This document shows, piece by piece, positions 32,805-41,958 of a DNA stretch of 64,000 nucleotides. Position 1 is the stretch's first letter, and every line of letters starts with the position of its first letter. The notes beneath the pieces are model-generated. The model did no database searches and had not been told where the DNA came from. It saw nothing but the letters and a program-made list of their open reading frames with translations. The translations under genes and the position numbers were made by a program. The DNA comes from JBBQCW01 sp038319025. Its GTDB lineage: Bacteria; Actinomycetota; Thermoleophilia; Solirubrobacterales; Solirubrobacteraceae. Where the stretch lies: contig JBBQCW010000001.1 of NCBI GenBank assembly GCA_038319025.1, forward strand, positions 186,001-250,000, written 5' to 3'.

Positions 32805-34954
32805 GCACGCCCATACCGTCCAGGGCCGCTGACGCGGAACGAGCGGCCCGCCTTTTCGGGGGCAACCATTTCGGCTGGGCGTCGGTCGGGCGCTTCCTGA
32901 TCACGATCGTCGTGTGTGCGATCACCCTCGAGCTGCTGGACGCGGTGATGAGCGGCTTCACGATGTACACGTTCACGGACGCGCTGCTGCTGGCACTGGG
33001 CGTGGCCATTCTCAACCTGATCCTGTGGCCGCTCCTGATCACCCTCGCGCTCCATCTGACCGTGGTGTTCGTGTTGCTGTCCACGCTGATCTTCAACGGC
33101 GCGCTGGTGTACATCGTCGGCCAGGCGGCATCCGGGATCGACGTGAGCTTCGGGGCTTCGATCGTCGTGGCGATCGTGCTGGCCGTGGTCTCGACCCTCC
33201 TGGAAGCGACGCTGCACGCAGACGCGGAGTCGGTGAACGTGCGCGTGATCCGCCGCCGAGCAGGGCGGCGCGGGGGGATCCAGGCCAGCGAGGTGCCGGG
33301 CGTGATCCTGTTCGAGATCGACGGCTTGAGCGAGCCGACATTCCAGGCGGCGCTGGCCGGTGGCTATATGCCGACGCTCCGGGGCTGGATCGACGACTCC
33401 TCCCACAAGGTGATCCCGTGGGAATGTGACTTCTCCTCGCAGACCGGTGCCAGCCAGGCTGGGCTGCTGCAGGGCTCCAACTTCGACATGCCGGCCTTCC
33501 GTTGGTATGAGAAGGAGACCGGCCGGATGATGGTCTCTAACCATCCGAAGGATGCGACGGAGATCGAGCGCCGGCATTCGGACGGCGCCGGCCTGCTGGC
33601 GATCGGCGGCGGAGCGGTCGGCAACATGGTCTCCGGCGACGCCCCGCGGACGCTGGCCACGATGAGCACGATCTTGATCCGTGGGCGCGAGTACGACGAT
33701 GACTTCTTCGCGTACTTCGGCCAGCCAAACGGCTTCATTCGGACGCTGGCGCTGAGTTTCGTCGACATCTCGCGCGAGATGCGCGCCGCCCGCGCTCAGC
33801 GCAAGTCCGGAGAGCAGCCCCAGCTCGGCAAGGAGCACCGCGGCGGGATCTATCCGCTGCTCCGCGTCACCCAGACCGTGATCTGCCGAGACTTGAACGT
33901 GGCCACGCTCGTCGCTCACATGTACGAGGGCGTACCCGTCGCCTACTCCACATTCGTCGCCTACGACGAGGTGGCCCATCACTCGGGGATCATGCGCCCG
34001 GACGCGCTGGAGATACTGCGGCAGCTCGACGGCGAGCTGGCTCGGCTGGAACGGGCCAAGGCGCAGGCGCCGCGTCCGTACCACCTGGTCGTCCTCTCCG
34101 ATCACGGGCAGACGCAGGGCGCCACCTTCCTGCAGCGCTACGGCCACACGCTGGAATCGCTGGTCAACGGCGCGATCGACGGCGAGGTGCGCGCGCCCGT
34201 GTCGGCCGACGAAGGGGCGGCCACTTTCGGCGTCACGCTCACCGAGGCGGCCTCGGGGGACAGCGCCAGCGCGCGCACCCTGCGCCGGGCTACGCGCAGC
34301 CGCACGAAGGACGGGGTAATCGCGCTCGACGAAGACGGCCGGGCGGCGCTGGCCGAGCGGGAGCCGGCCGAGGAGGACGACGCCCGCGCGCTCGTTCTCG
34401 CCTCCGGCAACCTGGGCCTCATCTACCTGCTCGACGATCCCGAGCGCATGAGCTACGAGCGCATCACCGAGCTGCATCCGGCGCTGATCCCGGCGCTGCG
34501 CGGCCATGAAGGCGTCGGGTTCGTGATGGTGCGCAGCGACGAGCACGGCATCATCGCCTTCGGACCACGCGGCATCAACTATCTCTCTGAGCATCGGATC
34601 GAGGGGGAGGATCCGCTCGTTCCGTTCGGGCCGACGGCGGGTTGGCATCTGGAGCGCCACGACTCGTTCCCGCACTGTCCGGACATCGTCGTCAACTCGT
34701 TCTACGACCCGGAGACCGAGGAGATCTGTGCGTTCGAGGAGTTGATCGGAGCGCACGGCGGGCTGGGCGGTCGCCAGCAACACCCGTTCGCGCTCGTGCC
34801 GACCGAGTGGAGTGACCCGCCGGACGCGATCCTGGGTGTGGAGGCCATGCACCGGCAGTTGCGCACCTGGCTGGTGGAGACCGGCCAGGAGGTCGCGCCG
34901 CGGACCGGCGGGATGCACCCGGGGCTGCAGGCCGGCCCGGGCGCCGACGGCTGA
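32801..34954 (+). CDS. Membrane-anchored alkaline-phosphatase-superfamily phosphodiesterase
   Basis: 717 aa. Residues 25-135 hold four TM helices (FLITIVVCAITLELL; ALGVAILNLILWPLLITLAL; VVFVLLSTLIFNGALVYIV; IVVAIVLAVVSTLLEA), like a holin-IV type membrane module. The rest is a type I phosphodiesterase fold: FEIDGLSEPTF with a metal-binding Asp, the nucleophile region SSQTGASQAGLLQG, VAYDEVAHHSG and LSDHGQTQGATF. It probably hydrolyses a phosphodiester at the membrane face; the substrate is unknown. Coupled to the SDR gene. Confidence 0.8.
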   Translation: MSTPIPSRAADAERAARLFGGNHFGWASVGRFLITIVVCAITLELLDAVMSGFTMYTFTDALLLALGVAILNLILWPLLITLALHLTVVFVLLSTLIFNGALVYIVGQAASGIDVSFGASIVVAIVLAVVSTLLEATLHADAESVNVRVIRRRAGRRGGIQASEVPGVILFEIDGLSEPTFQAALAGGYMPTLRGWIDDSSHKVIPWECDFSSQTGASQAGLLQGSNFDMPAFRWYEKETGRMMVSNHPKDATEIERRHSDGAGLLAIGGGAVGNMVSGDAPRTLATMSTILIRGREYDDDFFAYFGQPNGFIRTLALSFVDISREMRAARAQRKSGEQPQLGKEHRGGIYPLLRVTQTVICRDLNVATLVAHMYEGVPVAYSTFVAYDEVAHHSGIMRPDALEILRQLDGELARLERAKAQAPRPYHLVVLSDHGQTQGATFLQRYGHTLESLVNGAIDGEVRAPVSADEGAATFGVTLTEAASGDSASARTLRRATRSRTKDGVIALDEDGRAALAEREPAEEDDARALVLASGNLGLIYLLDDPERMSYERITELHPALIPALRGHEGVGFVMVRSDEHGIIAFGPRGINYLSEHRIEGEDPLVPFGPTAGWHLERHDSFPHCPDIVVNSFYDPETEEICAFEELIGAHGGLGGRQQHPFALVPTEWSDPPDAILGVEAMHRQLRTWLVETGQEVAPRTGGMHPGLQAGPGADG

Positions 34955-34975
34955 GTCCTACCGCGGCCTGATCAC

Positions 34976-35069
34976 GGGGGTTCCCCTTCTGGGCGCGCCC
35001 GGTTTCGTTGCCTGCGTGGCTCCCTGGGCGCTGGTGGTCATCGCCGGAGCGCCCTTCAGGGGAACCCCC
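34976..35069. repeat. Long imperfect palindrome
   Basis: The left arm GGGGGTTCCCCT-TCT-GGGCGC (34976-34996) is matched by the inverted right arm 35049-35069; 18 of 21 positions pair, and a few more pairs extend inward. It lies 22 bp after the phosphodiesterase stop and may act as its terminator, although no T-run follows. Confidence 0.7.
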
Positions 35070-35132
35070 GCACTCCGGCCGTGAGCGTGATCGCATCTTC
35101 GTTGCGATCGTCCGGCTGAGTGTTCACGAGCA

Positions 35133-35181
35133 GACGTCATCCGATGCGCGACCGAGGGGTGGTCGTGAATCGGATGACGTC
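35133..35181. terminator. 13-bp perfect inverted repeat between convergent genes
   Basis: GACGTCATCCGAT (35133-35145) pairs perfectly with ATCGGATGACGTC (35169-35181); an inner CGACC/GGTCG stem lies in the loop. It sits between two convergent transcription units and could be a bidirectional terminator or a protein-binding site. The rest of the 34955-35490 gap holds only weak frames, including a TTG-started 63-codon two-helix frame at 35233-35424. Confidence 0.5.
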
Positions 35182-35490
35182 GTTGCTGTCAGAGCCCGCT
35201 CGGGCCGATGAGCGCAGACCGTCGGTGGCGCTTTGACATCTTTGGATTTCAGCGTCCTGGATACCGGGCATGTGCCGTCTGCCTGGGCCTCGTCCATAGT
35301 CCGATCTGCGGCGCTCGTGGGCCTCGCACTGTGGTTGTCGGGGTTGGCAGGCAGCGGCTGGCTCAGGCGCCACGGCGCCCGAGCCATGCCCACGGTCGGC
35401 ATCGCGATCGTCTTTGCCACGTGACTCGTCGCCCGGGCTGCGCTCTGAGACTCCATCCGCGCGAACGCGGCGTCGGCGACTGAGCCCTAC

Positions 35491-36255
35491 CTACAGCACC
35501 TTCGACAGGAACGCCTGCGTGCGAGCGTGCTGGGGGTTGCTGAAGACGTCGTTCGGCGGACCGCTCTCGACGACGACGCCGCCGTCCATGAAGACGGCCG
35601 TGTCGGCGACTCCGCGGGCGAAGCCGATCTCATGCGTGACGACGACCATGGTCATCCCGCTGTCGGCCAGCTGGCGCATCACGTCCAGGACCTCGCCGAC
35701 CAGTTCCGGATCCAGCGCGGAGGTAGGCTCGTCGAACAGCATCAGCTTGGGTCGCATGGCCAGCGCCCGGGCGATCGCCACGCGCTGCTGCTGGCCGCCA
35801 GAAAGCTGGGACGGGTAGGCGTCGAGCTTGTCAGCCAGACCGACGCGGGTGAGCAGTCGCTCGGCCTCGCTGCGCGCCTCGGCCTTGCTTTCGCCTTTCA
35901 CCCGGATGGGCGCCTCAGTCACGTTGGCCATCGCGGTCATGTGCGGGAACAGGTTGAACCGCTGGAAGACCATGCCGATCTCGGCGCGCTTGCGGGCCAC
36001 CTCACGCTCGCCCAGCTCGTAGATCTTGTCGCCGGACTGCCGATAGCCCACCAGCTCGCCATCGACCGACAGCCGGCCCGCGTCAATGGCCTCCAAGTGG
36101 TTGATGCAGCGTAGGAACGTCGACTTGCCCGATCCCGAAGGGCCGAGCAGGCACATGACCTCCTTGGGCTGGACGGCCAGGCTGATGCCCTTGAGAACCT
36201 CGTTGTCGCCGAAGGACTTGTGGACGCCCTCGGCGAGGATCATGGGGGTGCTCAT
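35491..36255 (-). CDS. Polar amino acid ABC importer, ATPase subunit
   Basis: 254 aa with Walker A GPSGSGKST followed by FLRCINHLE, signature LSGGQQQRVAIARAL, Walker B LMLFDEPTSALDPE and H-loop VVVTHEIGFA. This is the GlnQ/HisP type. It powers uptake with the permease and binding protein just upstream on the minus strand; it overlaps the permease stop by 4 bp. The amino acid is not predictable from the ATPase. Confidence 0.93.
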   Translation of the reverse strand: MSTPMILAEGVHKSFGDNEVLKGISLAVQPKEVMCLLGPSGSGKSTFLRCINHLEAIDAGRLSVDGELVGYRQSGDKIYELGEREVARKRAEIGMVFQRFNLFPHMTAMANVTEAPIRVKGESKAEARSEAERLLTRVGLADKLDAYPSQLSGGQQQRVAIARALAMRPKLMLFDEPTSALDPELVGEVLDVMRQLADSGMTMVVVTHEIGFARGVADTAVFMDGGVVVESGPPNDVFSNPQHARTQAFLSKVL

Positions 36256-37211
36256 CCGATCCCGCTCTGGTCGTGGTGTTGGGCGATGACCGGCGGTTGG
36301 CGGTTGCTCGACGTGAGCAGGCGCTTGAGCTTCTGGACGGGCGTCTCGGGCAGGTTGCGTGAGCTGCCTCGCGCGAACCGACGCTCGAGGTAGTACTGGC
36401 CAACCGACAGGACCGACGTCAGTGCGAGGTACCAGATGGTCGCGGTGAACAGCAGCGGGATGGTCTGAAACGTCCGCGACGAGATCTGTTCCACCGAGAA
36501 GAGCAGGTCGGTCACCGTGATGACGCTGACCAGTGAGCTGGTTTTGAGCATCGAGATCGTCTCGTTGCCCGTCGGCGGCACGATGACCCGCATGGCCTGG
36601 GGGAGGACGACGCGCCGCATCGTCTGCAACCGCGACATGCCGAGCGCCTGCGCGGCCTCAGTCTGTCCCTCATCCACCGAGATGATGCCCGCGCGCACGA
36701 TCTCCGACATGTACGCACCCTCGTTGAAGCCGAGCGCCAGCAGACCCGCCATGAAGGGCGTGATGTAGTCGTTGGCGTTCAACCCGCCGAACGGCAGCCC
36801 GAAGGTGATGGACGGGTAGAGGGCGCCGATGGCGTACCACAGCAACAACTGCACCAGGACCGGGGTGCCCCGGAAAAGCCAGATGTAGATCCACGCCACC
36901 CAGGACACCAGTGGGTTCGACGAGAGGCGCATCACGGCCAGCAGGATCCCGAGCGCCACGCCGATGATCATCGCCAGTACGGTCAGCTCGAGCGTGATGA
37001 CGACCCCGTCGATCACCGGCCCCTGGAACATGTTGTCGCCCACGACACTCCACTGGAACCGCGGGTTCGTCGCGATCGAATACAGCAGCCGGCCGCTGAT
37101 CAACAGGACGATCACGGCGGCGACCCACCGCCCGGGGTGTCGGACCGGGACGGCCTGAATCTCGTCAGGCCGCCCGGCCGTCACCACATCGGTTGTGTCA
37201 GTGGGGGACAA
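36252..37211 (-). CDS. Polar amino acid ABC importer, permease
   Basis: 319 aa of the HisM/GlnP group with N-terminal extra residues. TM segments include WVAAVIVLLISGRLLY, GVVITLELTVLAMIIGVAL and WIYIWLFRGTPVLVQLLL. The EAA loop reads ESIVRAGI-like as YMSEIVRAGIISVDEGQ then EAAQALGMSRLQTMRRVVLP, the ATPase docking site. It overlaps the ATPase gene by 4 bp. Confidence 0.92.
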   Translation of the reverse strand: MSPTDTTDVVTAGRPDEIQAVPVRHPGRWVAAVIVLLISGRLLYSIATNPRFQWSVVGDNMFQGPVIDGVVITLELTVLAMIIGVALGILLAVMRLSSNPLVSWVAWIYIWLFRGTPVLVQLLLWYAIGALYPSITFGLPFGGLNANDYITPFMAGLLALGFNEGAYMSEIVRAGIISVDEGQTEAAQALGMSRLQTMRRVVLPQAMRVIVPPTGNETISMLKTSSLVSVITVTDLLFSVEQISSRTFQTIPLLFTATIWYLALTSVLSVGQYYLERRFARGSSRNLPETPVQKLKRLLTSSNRQPPVIAQHHDQSGIG

Positions 37212-37223
37212 CCGGTCCGTCGA

Positions 37224-38126
37224 CTAGCTCGTCGCCCCGTTGATGACCGGGTCGGAGATGGCGCCGTCCTGCACGCCCCACGTGGTGAGGATCTTCTTGT
37301 ACTCACCGCTGGCGATCAGCGCCTTGACCGCCGCGAGAACCGGCGCGGCCAACCCGCTGTTCTTGGCGACGGCGATGCCGTACGGCGCGGTGCCGTAAGG
37401 AGTACCGGTCAGCTTGAACACGCCGTTCGACTGCTTGACGGCGTACGCGGCGACCGGCGAGTCGGCCATCACCACATCGGCCCGGCCGGAGGACAGCGCC
37501 AGGTTGGCCCCGTTCTGGTCGGGGAACGTCAGCACGGTGACGCCGGGCTTTCCGGCGCTCGTGCACTTCTTGCCCTGCGCTGCGGAGTCGTCGGCCTGCG
37601 TGGTGCCCTTCTCGACGGCGACCTTCTTGCCGCATAGATCGGCGAGGCCGTTGATGGCCGCGCCACCGGAGGCCTTTACGTAGAACGAAGTGCCGGCGCT
37701 GAAGTAGGTGACGAAGTCGACGGTCTTCTCGCGGTCCTTCGTGTCGGTGAACGACGACATGCCGAGGCTGTACTTCTTGGCTGCGAGGCCCGGGATGATG
37801 CTGTCGAAACCGGCGTTCACGACGTTGGCCTTCACGCCCATCGTCGTGGCGATTGCCTTCGCGAGGTCGGCATCCATTCCGATGACGGTCTTGCCGTCCT
37901 TGTCGACGAACTCGTTCGGCGCGTACGACGCGTCGGCGGCGACGGTCAGGCCGTTGGCCTTGACGTCGGCAGGTACGGTGGCGGCGATGGCGGCGTCGGC
38001 GCCGCCCGCGGCGGTGCTCGTGGTGGCGCTTGAGGTGCTGGAACTGCTGCTCCCGCAGGCGGCGAGCAGGGCGACCGCGGCGCCGGAGGCGGCGATCGTG
38101 GCGAGGCGACGGGTGATGGAGTTCAT
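37224..38126 (-). CDS. Polar amino acid ABC importer, lipoprotein binding protein
   Basis: 300 aa from ATG 38126, preceded by GAGAGGAA as ribosome-binding site. The lipobox LLAACG gives a lipid-modified Cys near residue 25, then a Ser/Thr linker. The rest is a family 3 solute-binding protein: ADASYAPNEFVDKDGKTVIG, MDADLAKAIAT, DSIIPGLAAKKYSLGMSSF and the DVVMADSPVAAYAV region. It is first in the operon, which is the usual arrangement for higher binding-protein levels. Confidence 0.93.
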   Translation of the reverse strand: MNSITRRLATIAASGAAVALLAACGSSSSSTSSATTSTAAGGADAAIAATVPADVKANGLTVAADASYAPNEFVDKDGKTVIGMDADLAKAIATTMGVKANVVNAGFDSIIPGLAAKKYSLGMSSFTDTKDREKTVDFVTYFSAGTSFYVKASGGAAINGLADLCGKKVAVEKGTTQADDSAAQGKKCTSAGKPGVTVLTFPDQNGANLALSSGRADVVMADSPVAAYAVKQSNGVFKLTGTPYGTAPYGIAVAKNSGLAAPVLAAVKALIASGEYKKILTTWGVQDGAISDPVINGATS

Positions 38127-38188
38127 GGTTCCTCTCTCGGACGGCTGATGCACGAGGGCCTGAGCCTACGTCACGAGAGTGGTTCCGG

Positions 38189-39427
38189 CTACGTGGCGGC
38201 CGGGGCCGCTTCGCCCGCGGCCTCGACCGCGTCCCTGCGGCGGAGCGCGAGGCCGACGAACGGGTAGATGAGCGTCGACAGCATGGCGGCGCCGACGAGC
38301 CCTGCAGCCGTGGTCGTGCTCATGTGCCCGGCATCCACGGCAATCGTCGTGATGGCCACGACGAGCGGCAGCTCGGTGGCGCAGAAGAACGCCAGGGCCA
38401 TCCGCTCGCGGCTCGTCAGCACCTTGCGGTAGAGCAGCAGCGCCGGCGCACCACGGACAACCAGGAACAGCACCAGGAACAGCAACAGCTTGCCCATCGC
38501 GCCGGGGCTGCCGAGGGCGTTCAGGTTGAACGTCAGCCCGCTATGTACGAAGAAGAACGGGATCAGGAAGCCGAAGCCGATCGCGGTCAGCTTCGACTCG
38601 AACACCTCCACCTCGCGGCCGCGTAAGGCGGCGCGCACGATCATGCCGGCCACAAACCCGCCCAGCAGCACGTCAAGCCCGAGCGACGATGCGATCGCGA
38701 CGAGCCCCATGATGAGCAGCACCGCGACCCGAACCGGGAGCTGGCTGCTCGTCTCCATCGTCCGATCCAGCACGCCAAAGCCTCGCCACGCGTACCGCAC
38801 GGAAAAGAGAGCGAGCGCCAGCGCAAGGACGACGAACGCGATCAGGATCAAGGTCTCCTTGATCGGACTGTCGGTGGACAGCACGATGGTGATCAGGAGG
38901 ATCGGGCCGAACTCGCCCATCGACCCGGCCGCCATGAGATATCCGCCGAACGGGGTCTTCAGCTCCCGTGTGTCGCGCAGCATCGGGACGAGCGTGCCGA
39001 TGGCGGTCGTGGCCAGCGCTGATCCGGTGTAGATGTAGGAGACGACGATGCCCGCCGCGGCCAGGATCCCGCCCAGCCCGTAGGCGATCAGGAGCGACAG
39101 CAGCCAGCCGAGCACCCCCAGCTTCAGCGGCTCCCCTTTGATGCGGTTGAAGTCGATCTCGTAGCCGGCGAAAAAGAACAGCATCGCCAGGCCCAGGTTT
39201 GACAGGAAGTCGATGAAGTCACTCGGGTGAGCGAGGTTCATGACTTGCGGGCCTACGAGGATCCCGAGAAACAGCTCGACCACCACGACGGAGGGAGCCC
39301 ACTTCTTGGGGATCACGCTCACGGTGACCGCGGCAAGTGCCGCCACGGCCAAGACCACGAAGAACGACGTGGTGTCCAGTTGGATCTCGGTTGCGGCCAA
39401 CGGCGCCGTGAACGTCGTGAGGCTCAT
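38189..39427 (-). CDS. Kef/CPA2-type monovalent cation:proton antiporter
   Basis: 412 aa from ATG 39427 with about 11-13 TM helices. Motifs typical of CPA2: LGLAMLFFFAGYEIDFNRIKG, LGTLV-type ALATTAIGTLVPMLRD, GLDVLLGGFVAGMIVRAAL and LIPFFFVHSGLTFNLNAL. The GxxxFLAGxE-like stretch at LFFFAGYE is diagnostic. There is no C-terminal TrkA-N domain, so regulation by NAD or glutathione is not expected. Ion (K or Na) undetermined. Confidence 0.88.
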   Translation of the reverse strand: MSLTTFTAPLAATEIQLDTTSFFVVLAVAALAAVTVSVIPKKWAPSVVVVELFLGILVGPQVMNLAHPSDFIDFLSNLGLAMLFFFAGYEIDFNRIKGEPLKLGVLGWLLSLLIAYGLGGILAAAGIVVSYIYTGSALATTAIGTLVPMLRDTRELKTPFGGYLMAAGSMGEFGPILLITIVLSTDSPIKETLILIAFVVLALALALFSVRYAWRGFGVLDRTMETSSQLPVRVAVLLIMGLVAIASSLGLDVLLGGFVAGMIVRAALRGREVEVFESKLTAIGFGFLIPFFFVHSGLTFNLNALGSPGAMGKLLLFLVLFLVVRGAPALLLYRKVLTSRERMALAFFCATELPLVVAITTIAVDAGHMSTTTAAGLVGAAMLSTLIYPFVGLALRRRDAVEAAGEAAPAAT

Positions 39428-39461
39428 TGTGGCGGCGCCAGCATCGCACGCCGCTCGGCGC

Positions 39462-40457
39462 TCAGCGCACCCGGTGCTTGATCCAGGAGCGCAGCGCCGG
39501 CTCGGCCGGCACGGTGACGGCGTCGGCACCGCTGTTGCGGCCCCCGGTGAGCGTGCCGGCAAAACCGAGCAGGCTGGTCGTCGTCGCCTCGTTCAGACCG
39601 GTCGCGTACGGGTGCGAGCACACGTTCTCCGGCAGGCGGGAGATCTTCGCCGGGCCCTTGTGGCGCAGCGCGTCGTCAAAGGCGGCGAAGGCGATCGAGT
39701 CGAGCACCGTGCCGATGTGGCTCACGGTTCGGCCGGGGCACACGCTCTGGATGAGGATGTTGGTGGCGCCCTTCAGAGCGGAGGCCGGGTGCGATCCGTT
39801 CTGCGGCTGCACCGTCTCGTCATTCAGTGAGCGAACGGTGGTCCACGCGGTCGGCCCAGGCGTCTCGTCGGGCTGGCGGCTCAGCGCGGCGATGAACTTC
39901 GAGTTGGCCTTCTGCTGCCAGCCGGCAGGGATGCACGGATGCGTGGCCGAGCACGCGTTCGGCCCGGTCGCACCTGCCGTGGTGCCGTGCTGAGTGCCGG
40001 CCGCGGCCAGGACGTCGGTGACCTTCGCCCGCAGGCTCGGCCAGTAGGTGAGCGCGACGCGGGGCAGCAATCCGCCTTGGCTGATGCCGATGATCCCGAT
40101 CGGTCGACCGGCCACCTTGGCCTCCTTGCGGATCCCGTACACGAGGTACTGCACGGAGACCTGGATGTCGGCGGTGGTGAAGTTCGGGAAGTTGACCGTG
40201 CAGACCGGGTGGCCGTACGCGTCGAACGCGGCTTTGCCGATCGCGTAAGCCTCCTCACCGCTGGCGCCGGTGCCCGTGACGAGCATCAGCGGCTGCAGCC
40301 TGGCGTTGGCCAGAGTGGGGCCGTAGCAGTGCAGAGCGGCGTCCAGCGTCTCCATCGGCACTGTCAGCTTGGGCTCGGAGGCAGCCGAGGCGGCGGCGGG
40401 CGCGGTGGCGCCGAGCGCGACGGCGGCGAGGGCAAGTGCGAGGAGTCGGCGGTTCAT
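39462..40457 (-). CDS. Secreted lipase-like alpha/beta hydrolase
   Basis: 331 aa from ATG 40457 with a signal peptide (LLALALAAVALGATAPAAA). LMLVTGTGASGEEAY and the nucleophile elbow GIIGISQGGLLPR, plus YGHPVCTVNFPNFTTADIQ, resemble the Candida antarctica lipase B type of bacterial extracellular lipases. Cysteines in LHCYG, VCTV, NACSATHPCIP, SVCPG and NVCSHP suggest disulfides. A triglyceride or ester hydrolase outside the cell is likely. Confidence 0.82.
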   Translation of the reverse strand: MNRRLLALALAAVALGATAPAAASAASEPKLTVPMETLDAALHCYGPTLANARLQPLMLVTGTGASGEEAYAIGKAAFDAYGHPVCTVNFPNFTTADIQVSVQYLVYGIRKEAKVAGRPIGIIGISQGGLLPRVALTYWPSLRAKVTDVLAAAGTQHGTTAGATGPNACSATHPCIPAGWQQKANSKFIAALSRQPDETPGPTAWTTVRSLNDETVQPQNGSHPASALKGATNILIQSVCPGRTVSHIGTVLDSIAFAAFDDALRHKGPAKISRLPENVCSHPYATGLNEATTTSLLGFAGTLTGGRNSGADAVTVPAEPALRSWIKHRVR

Positions 40458-40529
40458 AGGAGCAAGCATGCCGGAAGGCGAGCGCGGGCGCCGCACCCGG
40501 CGCAACCTTGGGCCTACCGTCGGGTGAAC

Positions 40530-41252
40530 TCAGGTCTTCGGGCGCAGGAACAGCGGTTTGCTGACGGTCTGCACCGTCCCAGCCTCCAGGGCCGGAACCA
40601 TGTTGTTGACGGCACCACTGGAGTCCTGACAGCCGACCGCGGTCATCATCGACTGAGCGGTGAAGGACTCGGGGGTCCCGGCGCCGAGGATGTAGGCCGT
40701 CTCGCCCCCGCCGGCGGGCACGTTCATGGTGAATCCGAAGTTGGCCGGGAACGAACCCACGTTCCCGTAGGGCGGCGAGTCGCAGCCGGCAGTCTTGTAG
40801 AACAGGGCGCCGGGGACGACGGGAAGCGGGTAGGTCCCAGGAGCGGAGTCGTAGAGGAAGATCGCGCCCTGGTCATTGGCCACCATTGTGTACAGGCTGA
40901 AGAGCCCTTCGTACGTGCCGACCCGCCGGCCCTTGGCGTCGAAGACGTCGTACCCGCCCACGTGGCCTTGCGGTCCGGGTGAGCCCTGCGGGCCGGGAGC
41001 GCCCTGGGTACCCAGAGCCCCCGCGGGACCGACCACGGCCTTGAGTGATTTCTGAGCCGATTTCGCGATCTTCGTCAGCGAGACCGAGCCGTCGGCCAAC
41101 TGCGTGGCGGTGATGGACTTCGCCTTGATCGTAGAACCGTTGATCGTCCGCGCCGCGTAGGCGGGGCCACCGAGCGCGATGAACAGCGCGATGGCGGCCA
41201 GGACCAGGGCGGCGGTCGCGGAGCGGTCACGGGTGTGGGCGTGAAGGCGCAT
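40530..41252 (-). CDS. Secreted collagen-like protein, paralogue 1
   Basis: 240 aa from ATG 41252. A signal or anchor helix (LVLAAIALFIALGGPAYAA) is followed by the stretch INGSTIKAKSITATQLADGS, then about 30 residues of Gly-X-Y repeats (TQGAPGPQGSPGPQG) and a C-terminal domain of about 130 residues with YDVFDAKGRRVGTYEGLF, two Cys and KPLFLRP at the end. It is one of three tandem paralogues on the minus strand. Function unknown, perhaps a surface structural protein. Confidence 0.8.
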   Translation of the reverse strand: MRLHAHTRDRSATAALVLAAIALFIALGGPAYAARTINGSTIKAKSITATQLADGSVSLTKIAKSAQKSLKAVVGPAGALGTQGAPGPQGSPGPQGHVGGYDVFDAKGRRVGTYEGLFSLYTMVANDQGAIFLYDSAPGTYPLPVVPGALFYKTAGCDSPPYGNVGSFPANFGFTMNVPAGGGETAYILGAGTPESFTAQSMMTAVGCQDSSGAVNNMVPALEAGTVQTVSKPLFLRPKT

Positions 41253-41253
41253 A

Positions 41254-41958
41254 TCAGCCCTGTGGCTCCAGGAAGAGGGGCTTCTCAACGGTGGGCACCG
41301 TGCCGGCGGGTTGCGCCTTGAGTGAGAGGGTGGCACTGACAGGGGCGTTGACGCAGCTCGCAGAGGTTTTGTGGGAAAGCGAGCTGAAGCTCAGCGGCGT
41401 CCCGGGCTGCGCCAGGTACACGGTGTTGCCGGGGATTGGCGTCGACTCCAGGATGACCCCGATGCTGGGCGGTGGCCCGCCGCCGGTCACGTACGCCTGA
41501 CCGACGCAATTCATCGCCTTGTAGTAGAGCGGACCCGGGACGATGTTCAGCGGCCCGCCGTTCGCCGGGTTGGCGTCGTAGATGAGCTGGGCCCCTGAGT
41601 CGAGCGTGACCAGCAGGTCGTTGGCGTACAAGCCACCGTACGTGCCGATTCGGCGATCCTGCGCGTCGACGATCTTCATGGCGCCTGTCGTGCCGGCAGC
41701 ACCCTGGGCGCCGGCGGCGCCCTGCGCGCCCGCGGCGCCGGCCGCGCCGCCCACGAGCAGCCCGGCCTTCGCGTCGGCTGAAAGCTTGGCCAGGCTGACG
41801 GCACCGGTGGCCAGTTGCTTGTTACCGATCGACTTGGCCTTGATGCTCTTGCCGCTGATGACCTTGGCGGCATAGGCGGGGCCGCCAGCGGCGATGAAGA
41901 CGGCCAGGCCGGCCAGCAGCAGGGCGAGATGTCCTGAGCGCACGCGCATGCGGCTCAC
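41254..41958 (-). CDS. Secreted collagen-like protein, paralogue 2
   Basis: 234 aa from GTG 41958 or ATG 41949. The layout is that of its neighbours: TM/signal (LALLLAGLAVFIAAGGPAYAA), KVISGKSIKAKSIGNKQLAT, a collagen-like run (GAAGAQGAAGAQGAAGTTG), and a C-terminal domain with RRIGTYGGLYANDLLV, two Cys and VEKPLFLEP. The GTG overlaps the upstream paralogue's stop, suggesting translational coupling. Confidence 0.8.
   Translation of the reverse strand: MSRMRVRSGHLALLLAGLAVFIAAGGPAYAAKVISGKSIKAKSIGNKQLATGAVSLAKLSADAKAGLLVGGAAGAAGAQGAAGAQGAAGTTGAMKIVDAQDRRIGTYGGLYANDLLVTLDSGAQLIYDANPANGGPLNIVPGPLYYKAMNCVGQAYVTGGGPPPSIGVILESTPIPGNTVYLAQPGTPLSFSSLSHKTSASCVNAPVSATLSLKAQPAGTVPTVEKPLFLEPQG

Noticed and set aside
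32759..34918. 719-aa open frame antisense to the phosphodiesterase gene
   Set aside because: Composition is His/Arg/Gln-rich as expected from a shadow frame; the sense strand has clear catalytic motifs and a coupled start.
35233..35424. 63-aa TTG-started two-helix frame
   Set aside because: Rare start, no ribosome-binding site, lies among palindromes; kept only as a note.
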